Shown here: one piece after another, positions 11,555 through 22,795 of the stretch | Layout of the letters: each line of letters opens with the position of its first letter | Position numbering within the stretch: the stretch's first letter is position 1 | Origin: Ailurus styani | Lineage: Eukaryota; Chordata; Mammalia; Carnivora; Ailuridae | Direction: 5' to 3' | DNA length: 64,000 nt | Assembly (NCBI GenBank): GCA_002007465.1 | Contig: LNAC01000728.1 | Coordinates: 705,915-769,914 of the forward strand | The notes under the pieces: generated by a model | What the model saw: the letters and a program-made list of their open reading frames with translations, nothing else | Told to the model about the DNA's origin: nothing | The model's database searches: none | Program-made: the position numbers and the translations under genes

Positions 11555-11755
11555 GGGCGCCTGGGTGGCTCAGTGGGTTAAAGCCTCTGCCTTCGGCTCA
11601 GGTCATGATCTCAGGGTCCTGGGATCGAGGCCCGCATCGGGCTCCCTGCTCAGTGGGGAGCCTGCTTCCTCCTCTCTCTCTGCCTGCCTCTCTGCCTACT
11701 TGTGATCTGATCTCTCTCTCTGTGTCAAATAAATAAATAAAATCTTCAAAAAAAA
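11555..11755 (+). mobile_element. CAN-SINE, young mustelid-type, 15-bp target-site duplication
   Basis: Near-consensus head GGGCGCCTGGGTGGCTCAG (box A region), then GTGGGTTAAAGCCTCTGCC, box B region around GGGATCGAGGCC, pyrimidine-rich CTCTCTCTGCCTGCCTCTC, and tail CAAATAAATAAATAAAATC plus poly(A). Exact duplication AAGAGTTGGTAAAGG at 11540-11554 and 11756-11770. Little divergence. The head and tail variants are those I associate with mustelids. Confidence 0.96.
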
Positions 11756-12317
11756 AAGAGTTGGTAAAGGTGCGCACCTCCCAGGTGAGTGTGCAGAGAG
11801 GCAGGGAGGATGGTGACAGCTGGGAGGGAGGGAGGTTGAGGGGAGAAAAAGAACAAAGAAAGATTTGCTAAGATTCATCAGGTGTTCCAGCTTTCCTTAG
11901 CGATTATTTTTTTTTACCAAAATAATAATAACAATAATAATAATTCACAAGGAAATGTTCATTCTCACCAAATTTCCTTCTTTTTCTCCCTTCTCACCAC
12001 CACCCCCCACTTGACCTTGCCTGCTCCTCAGCAGTTCCCTCCCATTGGCAACAGTCCTCAAGAAGAAATCCTTAAGAGGGAGTATTATTTATTAGGATTC
12101 AGGAACTCATTGTTGACACTCTCACATGCACAGAAGCACAGATTTTGGACAAAATCTTCATTTACGAGGCTCCAAAAGTCACGGTAGAGAATTGAGATCA
12201 AACACTGAAAGCAGCAAGCATGTTTCTGTCATTTAATGGTTTGAAAATATCTTCCTTATACTTCCTTCTGCTTTCTGGTACAGCAGACTTGAGTTCTTCA
12301 ACCTTGGCAAGGGCAAC

Positions 12318-12497
12318 ATACTATCTTTGTTGGGCGCCGCCCGGTGCATTGTGGGATGTGTAGCCGCATCCCTGGCCTCTCCCCACTAGGGAGTAGCAAT
12401 ACTCTCCGCATGGCCATCAAAATGTCCCTAGACATTGCCAGTGTCCTCTGGGGGGGCAGAACCCTCCCCCCGCCCCCGCCGCCATTGAGAACTCCCT
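12318..12497 (-). mobile_element. MER5A (hAT-Charlie MITE), antisense
   Basis: Reverse-complement MER5A landmarks in order: GTGCATTGTGGGATGTGTAG, CCGCATCCCTGGCCTCTCC, CCCTAGACATTGCCAGTGTC, and terminus CATTGAGAACTCCC. A 149-codon antisense frame overlies this element and extends to 12747; it is not a gene. Confidence 0.8.
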
Positions 12498-12770
12498 TGG
12501 TAGACAATATTCCAGGTCCAACTGTACCGTGGAACCTTGGCTCCCTGGAATCTTGGCCTCTGGCACTGGCGTGTGGCAGCGCTTCCTGAGAGCACTGCAG
12601 ATCAGAAGAATTTCCTTCTGGCAGGACTGAGGGACTGATGTCAGCTAGGGTTGCTGGTAGACTGGCTTGCTGCGCTGGTCGTGGAGAACAGGAACAACAC
12701 ACCCTCCCTTCATTAGCACGGAAACTCTTGCTTCTGAGTCCCGGCATACATTCATACTCTTAAAATACAG

Positions 12771-12973
12771 GGGTGCTCAGTTGGGTGGCTCAGTTGGTGA
12801 AGCATCTGCCTTTGACTCTGGTCATGATCTCAGGGTCCTGGGATAGAGTCTCATATCCAGCTCCCTGCTCAGCAGGGAGTCTGCTTCTCCCTTTGCCCCT
12901 CCTCACTGGCCCTGCTCTCTCTCTCTCACTTTGCTCTCTCTCTCTCAAATAAAGAAATTAAATCTTTTTTTAA
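12771..12973 (+). mobile_element. CAN-SINE, intermediate age
   Basis: Head GGTGGCTCAGTTGGTGAAGC, middle GGTCATGATCTCAGGGTCC, tail CTCTCTCAAATAAAG and AAATCTTTTTTTAAAAAA. Flanks carry an imperfect duplication around AAAATACA (12762 and 12974). Slightly diverged head. Confidence 0.9.
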
Positions 12974-14189
12974 AAAATACAATGGAATATTACAATTATA
13001 AATGCATCTAGGCTTGAAACATCACCTTTGCTATACTACATGTTATTTTAAGACAATATTTTCCTAATCGGCTACACACAATAAGCATAATTAATATGAA
13101 GTGAGGGTTCATTAATACTATTACGTGGTTATTATTATTTTAGTCTTCCTCTAAAGAAGCAGTTATCTCAGTGTCACCTAAAATGAATATTAGATATCCC
13201 ACATGCCCGATCCACTTAAAGCTGCTTAAGACGGAAAGTACATAATAAGTACTTTCTAAATGTATATTAGGTTGCTTTTCTCTTTTGCATTTTCTTGAGC
13301 TGATGTCTCCTCTTTCTGAGACTCCAGGCAGACAGTCCCAACTCAGGGCCCGGGAAGAGTGTCTGCATCATACTCCACACATATTGCCACAAATCACAGA
13401 AGCCACTACCTTAACCCAGCTGCCTGCCAGAAGAGAGACAGGGGAAGGAAGGGAGAGATCAGAAAACTAGGGTTTATGTGGATCGTTTACTAGAGATAGA
13501 GTTATCTGAAGAGACAGTTTTAGTTTGGGGAATGGACTGAATTACCAGACAGGAGCATGTAAATGAGGTCAAAGTAGTTACTGAGGAATAATAAAATAAT
13601 GAAAATACTTTCTTTACAAATTCAATTACAATTACAAATGTATTTCTGCTTGTGATCATGAAGACACTATTTCCTTCTCCATATATTTTAAAATGGCTTA
13701 TCCAGTCACCTGGGACTAGTAAGGCTTACTGGAGACCCTCAGGAGTCCTTTGATATAGTGGTCTCCGTATTATTTATGTCATTACACTATTTAATGACTT
13801 GATTTAGTTTAATATATATTCTTATGCTGACGTCATATTTACTGCAAGTGATGTTAGTTTTCCATTTACAGAAGAGATACACGTTTTCCTTTAAAGTAGA
13901 TTCAAGGGTTTTAAGAAATGAGCCGATTTTAAAACATTAAACAAATAATGATACAGGTGGATAGCAAACACAGTAGAAATTATGGCGTCGGTATCAGAAC
14001 GTCTTCAGTTGGAGAAGCAATGCTCTAATAAAAACAACAAGGTCCTTCTCCACATGAGCGGCATGAGCAATGAACAAACATTTTATAGTCCTTTCTATCA
14101 CCAGAAACATCACCACGAGGCTGGGCACAATAAAAGAAGCCTGGTTGGTTAAGTAAATAGCAAACAGAATGAAGAGAACTCACTTCTTG
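12974..14189. other. Unassigned non-coding stretch
   Basis: AT-rich; no gene or repeat recognised. Small frames at 13285-13470 and 13474-13659 lack any family resemblance. Confidence 0.4.
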
Positions 14190-14350
14190 AGCTCTTACTA
14201 GGGGCTGGGGGCTCTGTATTTATCGTTCTGATTTAATATTCACGGCTGCTCCCTGTTTTAAACACATAAGCCAGAAGAGTTAAGAAATATACCCAAGTTA
14301 AATAGAAGAGCTGAAATCTGAACTTGAACCGGCCCTATTCCCTAAAAACT
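14190..14350 (-). mobile_element. MIR SINE, antisense
   Basis: GAGCTCTTACTAGGGGCTGG, then GTTTTAAACACATAAGCCAG, then GAAGAGCTGAAATCTGAACT follow the reversed MIR order (3' end, core, tRNA-like part). Confidence 0.6.
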
Positions 14351-15099
14351 GAGACAGGACTAAGATTCTGAAGTTTGTCACAGAGATTCATTTTATAAAG
14401 CTGTCCCAAAGGTCGTAATTGGGCCAGAGGTTTGTCTCCTCTGAGACTTTCCTAACAGCAGCTGGAGAGTGCTGCTCAGGAGCTGGGGAGGAAGAAGAGA
14501 TTCCCTGTGCCAGTGAATAAAGGAGAAGGCTCAGAGACCTCACCCCCTGAGTGCCAGCCAGGGATCTGTGACACTGTCACAGCGAGACCTAAAGGCAGAT
14601 GATAGTCAACTCTTGTAGCCAACCTGAGGCTGAACTGGAGTCCTGCCGCCCCAAGATTCAGCAACATAGTCTTTCAGTTTATCCTGCAACCGCGTCTTTC
14701 CATTCCGATTTGATTTCTTGCAGTAACCCAGGGGTGCATCCCAGACCCTAGTCTGTTACTGATTGGTTAGGTTGTTGGTTCCATGAGCAAATACTTCCCT
14801 CTAGTGGCACTTGCTAGTCATTGCATGTACCCGTTCTCTAGCCTCAATCACTGACCAACCCTAAGGAGACCACAGGGACCCAAAAAATTCTCCCCCACCC
14901 GCCCACCCCAATAGCTCTTCTGTTTGAGTCGGGCAAATTCCCTAACTCTCAGATTTCTGGTCGACTCATTTAAACACAGAGCTGCTGTAAAGATGAAATC
15001 AGAACAATAAAAACAAGCCAGAGAAGATACGCCTCATGATTTTAATGTTTTAACATTGATTTATATTTGCATATTATCTTTCTTGGTTAGTGCTTCAAA
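14351..15099. other. Unassigned non-coding stretch
   Basis: No gene or repeat recognised. Confidence 0.4.
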
Positions 15100-15260
15100 T
15101 GCTCTTTAAAAGAATGTATATTTCACTATTGCTGGTGCACTGTCCTATGGATAGTAATAAGGACAAGATGGTTGATAGTGTCCATCAGGTCACCTGGAAC
15201 CTTAAGATTTTCTATCTGCTAGTTCCATTGAGAGGGGTCACCTCCAACGCTTCCCAGTCC
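15100..15260 (-). mobile_element. Old L1 fragment, antisense (ORF2 region)
   Basis: AAGAATGTATATTTCACTATT, GATGGTTGATAGTGTCCATC and GATTTTCTATCTGCTAGTTC correspond to the antisense of the L1 ORF2 endonuclease coding region ('ggttgatagtgttgttcaa..ttttctgtctacttgttc'). Confidence 0.6.
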
Positions 15261-15879
15261 TGTGTGGGGTCCTTCGTTCAGCTTACAGCAACCTGGTATC
15301 CCTTCCTTGCCAACTTCATGGAGTTTGCCCCTATGTGTTCATGGCTTAGTATTTAGCAAAAGACCAACGGGAACCCCTAAGCAGATTTCTGGGTCTCTTT
15401 CGTGGCCTCCTCCTTCCCTGTTCTCTGCCCTCAGATTCCCGCCACTTCAGCCTCCCAGACCTCCGTAGTCGGTCTCTTAGTCTCAGGACACAGCTGGAAT
15501 CTACGCAGGCTCTACCCCTCCTTTTGCTGCTTCCCAGAAAGTGCCTCCCCCCGGGAGAAGAACGCTCTGGCAGGGCCGACCTGGTGGATTTCCCTTCTCT
15601 TACTGGTCCCAGCTCGGTTCTGCCAGTTGGCTAATGTGTGAAAACACTGGCTTCATAGAGTTAGTCCAGTGGTCTGATTGCTTGGTTTGGGAGCAGATCT
15701 GGAAATCAGAGCCTGAAGCTGAGTCCTCAGCTGCCTGATGTTAATATCATTGTACCAGACCTACTTAGGTTATTATGTATCTGGAAATCTATTGTTCCAG
15801 CTTTTTAATTTAAACTTACTCTGTCCTTTTATGTTAATTAAAAAAAAAACAGCACAGAGTAGAAATTTTAAAAAGTACA
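15261..15879. other. GC-rich interval between two antisense L1 pieces
   Basis: 15390-15720 is clearly richer in GC than its neighbours and has several CpGs (CCCCCGGGAG near 15549, GGCCGACC near 15574). It lies between two antisense old L1 blocks and I cannot assign it. Overlapping short open frames here are of the length expected in GC-rich sequence. Confidence 0.35.
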
Positions 15880-16450
15880 GGCTGAATGTATACCTGGGGC
15901 AATTAGTTTTGTAATCAGATTTATCGACCATCTTGCTTTGTGTTATTTGTTTGAGGTTTTTCCTGGTTTGTTTGGAAGGAGGTTTTTCCTCTCTGCTTTT
16001 GCCTTCCTTTGTATTGATTGAATTTCTCTTTTATTTCCCCTTTTTACTCACTACATTTTCTCTTCCCTCCCCATCAGCTTACTAGTTATATTTTTGTAGC
16101 TATTTTTAGATAATTTAATTTGCATGCTTAACAGTTTTAATTAATCGGTTTGCCCACCTCCTGGGCAAAACCAGTTTACTAATTCTTCAAATGGGTCTAA
16201 TATTCTGGTTTAATGCATCCACTGTATTTTAAACTTCAGTTATATTTTTATTGCTAGATATTCTATTTTTTAAATTATTTTTCAAGTTTGATGTAATGCT
16301 CTCTTATTTCTTGGTCATATTTTCTAGTATCTCTTTCATTTCCTAAAACATAGAAAACATACTTATTTTACATTGTATGCCTGATATCCCAGTATAGTTT
16401 CAAAATCGCCCTATCCGAAATGCTGACTTGAAAGATTTCTGAAAATGTAA
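15880..16450 (-). mobile_element. Old L1 fragment, antisense (ORF1-ORF2 junction region)
   Basis: CATCTTGCTTTGTGTTATTTG, CTGCTTTTGCCTTCCTTTG, TATTGATTGAATTTCTC and CAGCTTACTAGTTATATTTT follow in order the antisense of ancient L1 ORF2 endonuclease sequence; beyond about 16200 the match is weaker. Confidence 0.55.
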
Positions 16451-17831
16451 TTTTGTTTTTAGCAAGAGGGTGGACAAAAGTCATTCACAAGCAAAACCTA
16501 AAGTGTATTGCCATGAGACTATTTAGAGTTTCTGTTTTTACCGTTTCGTGCACTTTGCTCTGAAATGTTTGATCATATAGTGTTGTCACAAACCCCATTC
16601 AGGTTGCGTGAAATCTGCCATGAATGGATTCTATCATATTTATAAATAACCAAAAAATTTTGAATTCTGGACCATCTCTACTTCCAAAGGTTTTCATTAA
16701 ACAATCGTAGATCGATTGCACTTTGGTGGAAACAAGTCTACTATCTGTTGCTGGTATTGGCTCTTGGTCCTAAAACATTCTTTTGACTGTGAGTTCACAT
16801 TCTTTGCAAGTTCATCTTTGGGAATTCTTCAAATTTGTGTTGCAATTCTGTTCCTCTAGAGAGACTTTGTTTCTTTCAGTTTCCTGGAAGCACTATCCGT
16901 GAAGGACCCCTTTGATTTAAATTCTCTGCTTGTAAGAGCTGGTTTATGATTACAAAGCCTTAAATTAAGCTTTTTCTCCTCCCTGAATGCAGACACTTAC
17001 ATAGGTGTGTTTTCTTGTTGTCCATTTCTAAGGGAGAGGTTTGTTTTTGTTCAGTGATTCCTAATCGATCCTTCCATTGACTTTGGATTTATTGCCTGTC
17101 TCCTGAGCCTCATGCAGCCATCAAAATGGAAGTTCACGGACACCAATGGTTGGCAGATTCCCCTGAAGTAAAAGCTAAGTTCAGCATTCTTCCATCTCAC
17201 TCTTTTTTAGGGTTTTAAGGAATCCTTACTTCCTTGCAAAGTCAACAACAGCTTAGAAGACGTAAGCTTTTATTTTTAGAATATTTAATAAAGTTTTAAA
17301 GATATTTTTCTTGGGAGGGCTTTTTTGTTGTTGTTGTTTATTTAGTACATAATATGACAAGAAAAAGAGTTTCCAAGGTTCTTTTTTCTCCTTCTGCTCT
17401 ACCAGTCTAATTGATCAATCGGCTTTCCTCCTGTGCTTGTAGGATGTCTGCTATGGTGCTAAGAACCACAGCACCCCTGCAGGTAGGAAAACACTGAAAG
17501 AACAATGGGAAGGAAATAGTGTATACTATTTTATCTCTTTGTTTTCATCAGGAAAATAATCACCTTTACTGGGAGACTTCTATGGGCAGTTGATTAGCAA
17601 CATGACCACCTCTGCTGCAAGAAAACTGAGACATGAGCTGGACACATTACATTATGAATAATGGGAGCTGTTATTAAGGGAAACTGGAAGAACAGACATC
17701 TCGTAGGAGCCTAGAGGCATCGTCCGCAGCCTGTCATCATCGGAATAATAGCAAATATAGACGTGGCTTTTTCCTCACTCTGGGCCATATACAACGACAA
17801 ATTAGATATGATACAGAAAATATGGAAAGAT
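16451..17831. other. Unassigned AT-rich stretch, possibly more old antisense L1
   Basis: T-rich on the + strand, as old antisense L1 would be, but I cannot follow a consensus. No gene recognised. Confidence 0.35.
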
Positions 17832-18052
17832 GAGAGTTTCTCAACCTTAGCAATATCGACATTTTCAACGAGGTGATTTCTTTCTCATGGGGCCGGTGCT
17901 GTGCACTGCAGGATGTTTCGCAGCACCCTAGTCTCTACCCCTCGATACCAGTGGTGCCCAGGACCAGTAGAGACTACAGCAACTGAATTTGCCTCCAGAC
18001 ATTGCCAAATAGCCCCTTGAGGGGAGAATCATCTCCAACTGAGAACTACTGA
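17832..18052 (-). mobile_element. MER5A (hAT-Charlie MITE), antisense, nearly full length
   Basis: Reverse-complement order complete: GAGTTTCTCAACCTTAGCA, GTGCACTGCAGGATGTTTCG, CAGCACCCTAGTCTCTACC, CCTCCAGACATTGCCAAAT and terminal TGAGAACTACTG. About 220 bp, close to the family length. Same orientation as the copy at 12318. Confidence 0.85.
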
Positions 18053-18249
18053 TATTGATGTTGATACAGGTGTAGATGAATATAGATGTGTTTTTATGCA
18101 AATAGACACACACACAGAGAAAGATATATATGGATGTGTGCTCACCTGGTGAGATTTATTTATTGCTCATCCCTAACACTGAGATGATAGGCTTTTGGGG
18201 TTTCAGCTTGATGTGTGTCTCTTATTTAATTTGCATTGAGACTGTAAGA

Positions 18250-18330
18250 GGAAGGTACTATTTTTATCGTCCATTTACAAAGATGGGTAAACTGAAACTC
18301 TCAGAGATTAAGTAAGTCAGTGCCCTTACA
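18250..18330 (-). mobile_element. MIR SINE fragment, antisense
   Basis: TTTACAAAGATGGGTAAACTG and GAAACTCTCAGAGATTAAG match the reversed MIR core end. Confidence 0.6.
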
Positions 18331-19095
18331 GTTAGTCGACCACAGGACTGGGATGAGGACAATATTGTTTTGATTTTACATAATCTTAACAACCTCACTG
18401 CTTGCTGTTCGCCTTCACAATAGTTATCTCTAAGTCTGGGGTCTTCCTGTTGTAGGTACTTGTTCTGTGATAGTCTGTCTCTCACCCTTTATGTGGCTGC
18501 ACCTTCTGGTTGGCTTCTCCTTCTCCCAAGGATCTCCTTGTGTAAAGATCTCCATTTCCCCAGGCTTAGTTCAAATAACTCCAAATCTATGCAGAGAATA
18601 CTCAAACTTCACATTGGAAGCTGAGCCTCCCGCAACTACAAATTACATAATTCTAAAATTCTATCATCCCCTAAGCAGGCAATGCTGGGTAAGCAGATAG
18701 CCTGTTGCACGACCGAGATCCTCTCTTCAGGGACAAGATGCTTTGGTCTCAGCAACTGGAAATAACGGGCTTTCTTTTTTTTTTTTATTACTTATGATCA
18801 TAACTCTGATCAGGAATTGTCCTTGGCTGGAGGGAGCTGCCTTATCCAAGCTTATGTTCCTCCTTGGGTGGGGGGGGGAGTCCCATAGGCAATGACAAGC
18901 CAGTACAGGGTTACAGGGCCCAGTCCCCATGTCTGAATTTGGAGCATTCCAAAATGAGATCCCAGCTTCTGTTGCAGTGGCTGAGGCCTCAGTTGTAATG
19001 ATTTGCACAATTGGTCACCTTCTCTTTCTGCCCAGTTCTACCTATCTCACTTCTTTGTAGATGTACCTCCTGAAAGTAATCAGCATAAACCTACT
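18331..19095. other. Unassigned non-coding stretch
   Basis: No gene or repeat recognised; contains homopolymer runs (T12 at about 18775, G9 at about 18870). Confidence 0.4.
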
Positions 19096-19109
19096 TCATC
19101 CAACTTTCT

Positions 19110-19306
19110 TTTTTTTTTTTTAAGATTTTATTTGAAAGAGTGAGATAGAGAGAGAGAGAATGTGAGCAGGGAGAAGGGCAGAGGCAGAGGGAGAAGCAGG
19201 CTCCCTGCTGAGGAGGGAGCCTGACATGGGGCTTGATCCCAAGACTCTAGGATCATGACCTGAGCCAAAGGCAGATGCTTATTCTACTGAGCCACTCAGG
19301 TGACCC
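19110..19306 (-). mobile_element. CAN-SINE, antisense, 14-bp target-site duplication
   Basis: Begins with poly(T), AAGATTTTATTTGAAAGAG, purine-rich block, GGCTTGATCCCAAGACTCTA and head end GAGCCACTCAGGTGACCC. Exact duplication TCATCCAACTTTCT at 19096-19109 and 19307-19320. Confidence 0.95.
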
Positions 19307-19320
19307 TCATCCAACTTTCT

Positions 19321-20639
19321 GTCTCCAAGTGGTTTCTGGGTCATCACTCAAGCTTGGTAGTGTGGGAGGCAGATCTAAGAAGTGGGCCAAAGAGAAATGG
19401 GTGGGGCACTGACAGGTTTTGCTATAAACTATTAATGAGCATATCAGTATAACATTTTAAAAATGGTGTGGCACTTTCCAGTAGGGAATATTCTCTTCTG
19501 TTAAGTAAAAGGTCTTATTTAACACCCATGAATTCCCTGGAAGTTTGCAGAAATTCCTCCTCATTCTATGGTGAGAATGTTCAAGATTACATCACATAGG
19601 CCAATGTCCAGAACCAGAGCCATTCTCCTTCTCCTGTATCTTCCTTCTAGGCCGTTCTGTGGGGTTAGAGGACCCTGGGGTCTTCTGCAATCTTCCTAGG
19701 TAAAGGATTGCCCCAATCCAACAGCAGAGGGCAGCAAAGCCCACATTCTGATCCCAGAGACACTGGGATTTCCCAGTCTCAGATAACTTAATTTCAGAGA
19801 AATGTGTTGCGGAACGCTGAAATCAATTAAGTTATCAGTCTGAGGTGAAGATTTGGAATAATTAGCAAAAGCAAAATCTATAAATATTGAGAAAAATGAA
19901 TCCTTGGATAAGCCCCAAAGGGCAAGGAAAGATGGAACCCAAGAAGCATTTCAGCTCTGCCCCTACAGAGCCCCAGTTTCTGAAATCTTGGAACTAAGGA
20001 ATTAAATGTTGACACTTGAGGCACGGCTGTCACCTTCATGTCAGTCACCTTCCTGTGTAGTTTATTTTTGAGCCTCTTCCACTAAATAGCCAAATGTCAC
20101 TAGGAAGCAAAGAGGACAGATCGCAGTCCTTACTTCAAACGGCCTCCAAGACCTCCATCAACAGTTGGTATCCACGGTCTAAAACTCACTAACTTAGGTA
20201 CCACGCACTGAATGTGTAGTGATCTTGGAAGAGAAATCAGAAGCCTACATCTTGCCTTCCTGCCCAGTGGTAACCAACTATGTCTGCATCTTTTTGCAAG
20301 GCGCCTATCAGCTCAATCCCAGAAAACAAAAGTATGGTCTCAGAATATGGGCTGGAACAGACACAATCAAGAAGCAATAGCATATGAAACACTTTCTGTT
20401 CCAAGGGGAAAAAAAAAGCAAATAAGGAGAATTACGAGCATCAAAACTAAAAGGCTACTTAAGATCTTCCTATCCAAACTCTCTAATTTTATAAATGAGG
20501 TGACAGAGTCTCAATGAATCAAAGGGTGAGTTGGAGAACTAGAAACCGGCAGGGTCAGGATGTGTTCTCATGCAACTAAGTTTGGCTAATCTATCTTCAT
20601 TGCTATAATATTACTCTCTTATGTAAATCATAATTTATT
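19321..20639. other. Repeat-poor stretch with a 12-bp stem hairpin
   Basis: No interspersed repeat or gene recognised over 1.3 kb. Contains an inverted repeat GATAACTTAATT (19782-19793) / AATTAAGTTATC (19825-19836), and just upstream a smaller one ATCCCAG/CTGGGAT (19751-19769). Confidence 0.4.
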
Positions 20640-22240
20640 AATACATTTGGTTTGCTTTCAGTGTTTTACTATTACAAGCAATGCGTTTTGTTTATCATTA
20701 TGCATATTTGCTGGCACTCGCGTGGCCAAGTTTCTCTAGGGCAAGCACCTAGGAAAGAAGAGGTGGGTTGCAGAGTCACGAATTTGCAATTTTCTAGATA
20801 ATGCCATCCTTTTCCCCAGCATGGTAAAAAGAACTTACATTCCAACAAGCACTGAGTTGGTATTCACATGGTTCCACATCCTTGTGGACACTTGGAATCA
20901 TGTAACTTCATAATTTGTGTCAATCTGGTTGGTGTTTTATCTGTTTCATTATGGTCTTAGCTTGGATTTTCCTGGTTATTAAAGAGACTGAACATATAGT
21001 TTAAAAACAAAAAGCTTTTCCTTCTCTGTGAAACACCTAGTCTGGCCCTTTCCCCATTTTTCTGTTTTTAGTCTTATTGATTTATAGTAGTTCATGATAT
21101 ATTGGGTATATTTCTCCCAAGACTACTACATTCATCGCAAATATTTCCTGGCATATTTTTCTACATATTGTCCATTTAATTATGATGCCTTTTGAAAAAT
21201 GGAGAACTCTTAATTTTATGATAATAAGATTTATTAATATTTTCCTATATTGTTTGTGCTTTTTATATCTGATAGGGTCAGTTCTTCTTATACTTCTTCA
21301 GAATCTTTTACCTTTACTCTTTCGTTTAAAGTTTAGAATTTCCTTGTCAAAACCACCTGTGATTTTGATTAGATTTGCATTGAATCTATTGATCAATTTG
21401 GGGAGACAATTTTTTATATCATATTAAATCTTCCTACTTATGTACATGACATATTTCTCAACTTATTTAGGATTTTAACAATTGTCTTTCAAAAATGTTT
21501 TCTAGTTTTTCCATACATGGCTACACAGATTCAGTTAGGTTTAGTCCTGGGTACCTTACATTTTCATATTTCTCCTGCAAATGGTATGTTTTTATAGAAT
21601 CGCCTTTTTAAAACCGTGGACTGGTATATAAAATACAACTGACTTGTGTATTAATATTATACTATATATACAGCATTATTAATCTAAATTCTTAATTTTA
21701 ACAATTTTCTTTTTTTGAGATTTTATTTATTTATTTTAGAGAGCATGGGCACACGAGTAGGGGGGAGGGGCAGAGGGAGAAGGACAAGCAGATTCATTGC
21801 TCAGTGGGCAGCCCCACCTGGGGCTCCATCCCAAGACTCTGAGATCATGACCTGAGCCAAAAGCAGATACTTAACCAACTAAGCCACTCAGATGCCCCTA
21901 ATTTTAACAATTTTCTTATAATTACTTTTGGCTTCTCTGTGGAGACAGCTGTGTTATTTAGAAATGATAGTTAAATTTCTTATACTAAATATCATATCTT
22001 TCTTACATTAGTTTGCTTATATTATGCTTTAGTTTTCTTTATTAGTTTGATGGCTAAGATAACCAGTAAATGGTTAACAGAAGGGTTGACATTTAGCATC
22101 CTTATCTTTCCCTATACCTTTAGGAAAATGCTTTTAAATTTTATTATTATGATATTTTCTGTAGAATTTTTTGGCAAGATACCATTTATCAGGTAAAAAA
22201 AAGACCTATTTCTAATTTGTTAAGATTCATTAATAATAGA
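20640..22240 (-). mobile_element. Old L1 fragment, antisense (ORF2 RT to C-terminal region)
   Basis: Antisense ORF2 landmarks in order: CCACATCCTTGTGGACACTTG, GGCCCTTTCCCCATTTTTCTG, GATTAGATTTGCATTGAATC, ATTGATCAATTTGGGGAGAC, and GGTTGACATTTAGCATCCTTA (the antisense of the RT region after the YADD motif). Interrupted by a SINE at 21712. 5'-truncated, broken; no intact frame. Confidence 0.75.
21712..21898 (-). mobile_element. CAN-SINE, antisense, 19-bp target-site duplication
   Basis: TTTTGAGATTTTATTTATTT, purine block, head end GCCACTCAGATGCCCC. Exact duplication TAATTTTAACAATTTTCTT at 21693-21711 and 21899-21917. Nested in an old antisense L1. The SINE body is moderately diverged although the duplication is perfect. 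Confidence 0.95.
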
Positions 22241-22243
22241 ATT

Positions 22244-22348
22244 TGGGGGGTACCTAGACGGCTCAGTCAACTGGGCATCTGACTCTTGGTTTCGGCTCAG
22301 GTCATGATCTCATGGGTCATAAGTTTGAGACCTGTGTGGGGCTTCTTC
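22244..22348 (+). mobile_element. CAN-SINE head fragment, lacks 3' half and tail
   Basis: Head GGGGTACCTAGACGGCTCAG, then CTCTTGGTTTCGGCTCAGG and TCATGATCTCATGGGTC, stopping near GTGTGGGGCTTCTTCC. No pyrimidine tract or A-tail follows; instead the sequence passes directly into an LTR fragment. Confidence 0.85.
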
Positions 22349-22795
22349 CATTCTGCAGAAATGATTAAGCCCAAAGATCTTGAAGTGGGGAGATGGGTGA
22401 TCCTGGATTATACAGGTGGGCCCAACCTAATCAGATGCGCCTTAAAAATGAAGAAGAAGGGCAAGAGTGGGTTAGGGACATGTGGTGTCAGAAGGACTCG
22501 ACCCACCATTACTGGCTTGGGATTTGGAGAAAGGAAAACATGTACCAATGCAATGGCCTCCGGGAACTGGGAACAGTTTACAGTCATCAAGAAAACAGAG
22601 CTGTCAGTAGGACAATCACAGGGTACTGGATTCTGCCAACGACTCCAATGAACAAGGAAAGGAATTGTCCCCTAGAGCCTCCAGGACAGAATGCTCTCCA
22701 GGGAGACCTGCCTCAGACTTCTGACCTTCAGAATTGTACCCACTAAATTTGTGGTAACTCATTACAATCAGCAATAGAAGCAAATCACATTAATA
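22349..22795 (+). mobile_element. MaLR/MLT1-like LTR fragment (ERVL-related, non-coding)
   Basis: TGATTAAGCCCAAAGATCTTG, GGATTATACAGGTGGGCCC, CCTAGAGCCTCCAGGACAG and the ending CTTCTGACCTTCAGAATTG then AAATTTGTGGTAACTCATTAC match the 3' two-thirds of MLT1-type LTRs. The 5' third is missing at the SINE junction. Overlapping frames of 117-121 codons are chance frames in the LTR; MLT1 LTRs do not code for protein. Confidence 0.65.

Noticed and set aside
11555..11640. tRNA-like heads of the CAN-SINEs with box A and box B regions
   Set aside because: They are tRNA-Lys-derived SINE promoters, not tRNA genes: no intact acceptor stem or cloverleaf can be drawn.
12298..12747. 149-codon antisense frame
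   Set aside because: Its C-terminal half is a MER5A element; no protein family resemblance.
22286..22746. Overlapping frames of 117-121 codons with gene-like composition
   Set aside because: They cross a SINE fragment and an MLT1-like LTR, neither of which codes for protein.
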